10,086 nt of DNA, taken from JBLHGU01 sp047615875. Its GTDB lineage: Bacteria; Pseudomonadota; Gammaproteobacteria; Arenicellales; CAJQKF01. The notes under the pieces are model-generated. The model saw only the letters and a program-made list of their open reading frames with translations, was not told the DNA's origin and searched no databases. The DNA lies in assembly GCA_047615875.1 (NCBI GenBank), contig JBLHGU010000187.1, positions 1 through 10,086 of the forward strand. The letters run 5' to 3'. The position numbers were made by a program, and so were the translations under genes. This document shows, piece by piece, positions 6,552 through 10,086 of this stretch (its first letter is position 1; the number at the start of each line of letters is the position of its first letter).

Positions 6552-9426
6552 GCAGGCGTTCTCCCTCTGAGTCGTAGAAACAGGCCGGTCCAATAGTTAC
6601 CTTAATAGATTTCTGTTGAATCGGAGACACTGCCCAGAGCTTATCGTTATGACGTTGTTGCCCATTTTCGAGCAAAGCCAAGGCTATGGGTTTTTGCAAG
6701 CTTGGACTGTATAGCGCAGCGGTTAATCTACCCACTGATGACTGTGCAACACCTGCTTGCCAGGGCTGATCGCAGAGCAGCGCCGCTACTGGTATGGCAC
6801 TTACACCATTACTGGGGGTTAGGCCTACTAACTGTAATCTGGTTGATCGATTTAACTCCGGACGTTGTAGCAAGCTTGATCCGATAAAAGATTTCTTGCC
6901 AGAAACCATTTTTGCCAGACCAAGATCCATTGGGGTCGTACGTCCATCGATTTCAGTGCCGACAGATAAATGGCCTTTTTCGATGCGCAGCACATCAAGG
7001 GTTTCAAGCCCATAAGCAGTTATGCCGTCGTCTTTACCGTGGCTCATGATTGAATCGAAGAGCCAATCAGCGTATCCAGCTGGAACATTGATTTCATAGC
7101 TTAGCTCGCCAGAGAAGCTGACACTAAAAACTCGACAGGGAACTTCGTTCTCGAGTTTGCCCTCACGCACTGATGCAAAGGGAAAGGATTCTCGGTCAAT
7201 AGCAAAACTTGGGTTCAATTTCTGCAACACGTTTCGAGCATTGGGACCTGCTACGGCAAGTGACGCCCAGTGATCCGACACCAGTGTGATTTGCACATCT
7301 AGTTCGGTCCAATGTAGCTGCAGTAATTTGTTCATCCAGCGCCATACGGCGTCTGAATTAGCGGTTGTCATGGTAACAAGGAAGTGATCAGTACCAAGCT
7401 GCGCAACGGTGCCGTCATCCCAGAGTATGCCGTCTTCACGCAGCATTAGAGCGTAACGTAATCGACCTGGCTTGATGTTCTCAATGTTGTTGCAATAAAG
7501 ACGTGATAAAAACTCCAGTGCATCGGTGCCTTTGACGTCGACCTTACCCAGAGTGGACATGTCGACGCAACCGACTTGATTGCGTACGGCAAGCACTTCT
7601 CTGGTAATGGCCTGTTCCATTGATTCACCTGGAAAGGGGAAATGCCGGGAATAAACCCATGATCCTGAAGTCTGGAAGACACAGTTTACATTGCTAAATG
7701 CCCTATGAAATGGAGTTTGTCGTGTGGGCGTCATATGCTGATTAACTTCAGCACCAATTAGGGCACCCAGCTTAACTGGTGAGTAAGGCGGCCGAAAGCT
7801 TGTATGTCCAATAGTATTGGCATCACTTTGGGTAAGCTCTTCTAGTTGCCTTGTGGCATTTATCCAGCTAGTTTTGCCCTGGTCTGTACCCATGCCCAAT
7901 GTGGTATATCGCTTAACTAATTCGATATGTTTGTAACCTTCGCGCACAGCTAATTCAATATCGGTGCGAAGAACATCGTTCTGATGGTCGACGAAGCAGG
8001 GTCCCGGGCCCGTGTGAATGACAAGGCTGGATTCATAGGTCTGGACTTCTGGCAGTTTTAATCTTGCTGTCTGAGGTAGAACCTCGGCAATTGCATTGAA
8101 TGCCTGTAGTCGCCCATCTTCGACGCAATCATCCATCGCAACATGTCCACGTGCAGCACCGCATAGGTAAATCGATCCAGCCTGTTCCGGTGGTAACAAA
8201 CAATGACGATTCGAATCATAGTTCAGCTGGATGCTCAGCTGTCCTGCTAAATGCACATTTGGGTTCCAGCCGGCGGACATGCACATTAAATCGCAAGACA
8301 CCTTGCGCTTATTGCCCTCAGAATCAATGAGAGTGACTGCACGTAACCGGCGTCGGCCAATGGTGCCGATAATGCTCTCTCCGTCCTTTAACTCGCCAGC
8401 AACGTCTATACCTGCGTGTAGTAGTGCCTGACGGGTAAGCTCTAGCTCCTCTGGGTTAGTAATTACCAACATAGCGCGTTTGCCGGGTTGTACTGCGTAG
8501 CGATAAATGTACTGACGTACCGATGCGGCGAGCATAATTCCTGGTCGATCATTATTCGGAAACACCAGAGGTTGTTCTGTGGCACCACAGGCGAGCAGAA
8601 TACGGTCGGCACGAATTTGCCAGCTAACGGAATCAACAACAGCCGTATTTTGCTCAACAGCCATCACGCAACCATGGTCGTATAAACCGAATGCAAGACA
8701 ATTCGTCATAATCCGGATGTTAGGATGTTGTTTGATGGTGGCCAATGCTTGTTGACGCCATTGACGAGCAGGTAATGATTCTATTTCGGTTTGCTCCCAG
8801 GTGCATGAACCGCCGAGTAGATGGTCTTGCTCCATGAGGATGACCGCTAGGTCTTTATCTGCTGCTGCCACTGCCGCAGCAAGCCCGCTGGGTCCAGAAC
8901 CGATAATTAGAAGATCGCAATATCCTCGGCGTCGGTCGTATTGCTTGGTGTCAGGCCTCGTGGAGGCAGAGCCTTGTCCCGCTGTACGGCGTATTATCTT
9001 TTCATAACAAAGATGCCACCAATCCTTTGGCCACATAAATGTTTTGTAGTAAAACCCTGCGCCCAACATTGCAGAGCCTAATTGCAGCAGAGCGGCAATA
9101 TCGAAATTGACATGTGGCCAACAGTTTTGACTTCTGACAACAAGATTGTTTTCCAGTTGAACCTCTGTGGCTTTTAAGTTGGGCACGGGTATGCCGTGTC
9201 GATCAAGATAGGTAACTAGCGCACTGCTTTCCTCAAGACCTGCAGACACAATGCCGCGCGGTCGATGGTATTTAATCGATCTGGCAATCACACTGATATT
9301 GTTGGCCAATAACGCTGAGGCCAAACTATCACCCTGGTAGCCTTGTAATGATCGATTATTAAAGGTGAACTGAAGCGGGCGATTACGATCGATATCACCA
9401 CCCTGATTGAGTCTTCCTGGTTGCAT
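6544..9426 (-). CDS. soxA: Sarcosine oxidase alpha subunit
   Basis: The 960-residue product is full length for SoxA. It opens with RLNQGGDIDR (5-14), GYQGDSLASALLANN (29-43) and RSIKYHRPRGI (49-59), the ferredoxin-like N-domain that has no iron-sulfur cluster in this family. The dinucleotide fold GSGPSGLAAA (176-185), GATEQPLVFPNNDRPGIMLA (281-300) and TTLGMGTDQGKTS (508-520) follow. The C-terminal half (about 570-955) is a GCV_T-type folate-binding domain, with FSGELSYEINVP (771-782) and EKGHLSVGTEIDGRTTPMD (816-834). In the complex the alpha subunit binds NAD and tetrahydrofolate and turns the oxidised methyl group into 5,10-methylene-tetrahydrofolate. The ATG overlaps the soxD stop by one base (TGATG) with AGGA 9 nt upstream. 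A related multi-subunit oxidase for another N-methyl amino acid is possible but less likely. Confidence 0.96.
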   Translation of the reverse strand: MQPGRLNQGGDIDRNRPLQFTFNNRSLQGYQGDSLASALLANNISVIARSIKYHRPRGIVSAGLEESSALVTYLDRHGIPVPNLKATEVQLENNLVVRSQNCWPHVNFDIAALLQLGSAMLGAGFYYKTFMWPKDWWHLCYEKIIRRTAGQGSASTRPDTKQYDRRRGYCDLLIIGSGPSGLAAAVAAADKDLAVILMEQDHLLGGSCTWEQTEIESLPARQWRQQALATIKQHPNIRIMTNCLAFGLYDHGCVMAVEQNTAVVDSVSWQIRADRILLACGATEQPLVFPNNDRPGIMLAASVRQYIYRYAVQPGKRAMLVITNPEELELTRQALLHAGIDVAGELKDGESIIGTIGRRRLRAVTLIDSEGNKRKVSCDLMCMSAGWNPNVHLAGQLSIQLNYDSNRHCLLPPEQAGSIYLCGAARGHVAMDDCVEDGRLQAFNAIAEVLPQTARLKLPEVQTYESSLVIHTGPGPCFVDHQNDVLRTDIELAVREGYKHIELVKRYTTLGMGTDQGKTSWINATRQLEELTQSDANTIGHTSFRPPYSPVKLGALIGAEVNQHMTPTRQTPFHRAFSNVNCVFQTSGSWVYSRHFPFPGESMEQAITREVLAVRNQVGCVDMSTLGKVDVKGTDALEFLSRLYCNNIENIKPGRLRYALMLREDGILWDDGTVAQLGTDHFLVTMTTANSDAVWRWMNKLLQLHWTELDVQITLVSDHWASLAVAGPNARNVLQKLNPSFAIDRESFPFASVREGKLENEVPCRVFSVSFSGELSYEINVPAGYADWLFDSIMSHGKDDGITAYGLETLDVLRIEKGHLSVGTEIDGRTTPMDLGLAKMVSGKKSFIGSSLLQRPELNRSTRLQLVGLTPSNGVSAIPVAALLCDQPWQAGVAQSSVGRLTAALYSPSLQKPIALALLENGQQRHNDKLWAVSPIQQKSIKVTIGPACFYDSEGERLHA

Positions 9427-9686
9427 CAGCTGCGATCCTGAGACGACTTCTCAAGTGATTGAAACTCATGAGTTCGGATGTTGCGTTGAACCTCAATCCA
9501 GCATTCGCAACCAGCGGCGTGAAACCAGACTTCATTCACGATGACCTCATTTACATCTGAAAGATGTATAGCGCGATACCATACCGATTGGTTGGCCTGT
9601 AGTTCGGGAAAGTCTGTAGCACGACCGCCATAGTCGAATTCGCTTTCATCACGTTCACCGCAGTGGGGGCAGGGGATCAGTAGCAT
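9426..9686 (-). CDS. soxD: Sarcosine oxidase delta subunit
   Basis: The 86-residue product carries the expected zinc ligands of SoxD. CPHCGER gives Cys6 and Cys9, and FHAAGCECW gives His56 and Cys60, the same C-x2-C ... H-x3-C pattern as the structural zinc site of the known heterotetrameric enzymes. The GGRA segment (20-23) and the WFHAAGC stretch are also family features. SoxD is a small zinc-binding structural subunit of the cytoplasmic complex. Its ATG follows the soxB stop by 5 nt and no strong ribosome binding site is present, so its translation is probably coupled to soxB. Its stop overlaps the soxA start by one base. All key residues are intact. Confidence 0.95.
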   Translation of the reverse strand: MLLIPCPHCGERDESEFDYGGRATDFPELQANQSVWYRAIHLSDVNEVIVNEVWFHAAGCECWIEVQRNIRTHEFQSLEKSSQDRS

Positions 9687-9691
9687 GATCT

Positions 9692-10086
9692 TTAATGTAG
9701 CCAGGGATAAGGGCCGATACCCGCATCATCGATTAGTGCGCCATCAGCGAACCGACTGAGAGCGAAGGGCTTTAGCATTTCTGGAAGTTTGCCATTGGCT
9801 AATAATTCGGCCAGTTTCCACCCGACCGCGGGGGTCGCTTTGAAACCCGCGTATCCCCAACCACAGTTAACAAATAGATTCTCAATCTCAGTGCTGCCGA
9901 CAATGGCATTTCCATCCATGGGTATGTCGGCTGTGCCAGACCAGTGACGCATTAGCCGCAAGTTCGATAAGAACGGAAACATTTGTGCGGCGCGCATCAT
10001 TGTGTCTTCTAGTCGGGCGAAGCTACCGCGTCGGGCAGTAGACAGATATTCATCAGTTGCGCCGCCTATCACCAGTTCGCCCTTGT
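9692..10086 (-). CDS. soxB: Sarcosine oxidase beta subunit, C-terminal part (cut by window edge)
   Basis: The frame stays open to the window edge and gives the last 130 residues of SoxB, about a third of the usual length of roughly 400. The segment starts KGELVIGGATDEY and ARRGSF, then has RHWSGTADIPMDGNAIVG, NCGWGYAGFKATPAVGW and the near-terminal FADGALIDDAGIGP, all typical of the SoxB C-terminus. The beta subunit holds the amine-oxidising FAD site and the covalent FMN; the FAD-binding N-terminus and the histidine that carries FMN are outside the window. A GTG at 10072 is an internal valine codon, not a start. SoxB lies at the upstream end of the visible series, so the main promoter is probably beyond 10086. 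Confidence 0.95.
   Translation of the reverse strand, partial: KGELVIGGATDEYLSTARRGSFARLEDTMMRAAQMFPFLSNLRLMRHWSGTADIPMDGNAIVGSTEIENLFVNCGWGYAGFKATPAVGWKLAELLANGKLPEMLKPFALSRFADGALIDDAGIGPYPWLH

Noticed and set aside
10070..10072. GTG at 10072 as a start codon for a short separate protein
   Set aside because: The frame continues upstream as KGELVIGGATDEY, which matches the interior of SoxB, so this is an internal valine.

Overview
The window looks like bacterial chromosome, most likely from a proteobacterium and perhaps a marine gammaproteobacterium. That placement rests on moderate base composition and on the look of the proteins, and is low confidence. All convincing genes lie on the minus strand in one head-to-tail series, read from high to low coordinates. 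The right and left ends both cut through genes. No RNA gene, mobile element, CRISPR array or replication origin is visible.

Right part (10086 to 5958): the heterotetrameric sarcosine oxidase genes in the classical order soxB (C-terminal part only), soxD, soxA, soxG. The genes touch or overlap, except for a 5 nt gap between soxB and soxD. Middle (5968 to 2871): a GntR/FadR-type regulator overlaps soxG at one end and a dimethylglycine/sarcosine dehydrogenase-like flavoenzyme at the other. Left part (2733 to 1): after a 137 nt gap comes a trimethylamine methyltransferase (MttB) superfamily protein. After a further 79 nt gap come an AhpD/carboxymuconolactone decarboxylase-like protein and the N-terminal part of a gamma-butyrobetaine hydroxylase-like dioxygenase, which overlap each other by 14 nt.

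Taken together the genes read as a catabolic locus for methylated amines. A hydroxylase for a trimethylammonium acid and an MttB-family protein sit beside a dimethylglycine-type dehydrogenase and sarcosine oxidase. The last two each carry a folate-binding GCV_T-type domain, so they would pass one-carbon units to tetrahydrofolate and end at glycine. Which enzyme removes the first methyl group of the quaternary amine is not shown; the MttB homologue is the obvious candidate, yet no corrinoid partner is present here.

Points worth following: MttB inside an otherwise folate-linked demethylation operon; loss of all four expected zinc ligands in the hydroxylase N-domain; loss of one redox cysteine in the AhpD-like protein; a possible 59-codon small gene ahead of mttB; and a FadR-type palindrome ahead of the AhpD-like gene that could be the operator of the locus regulator.
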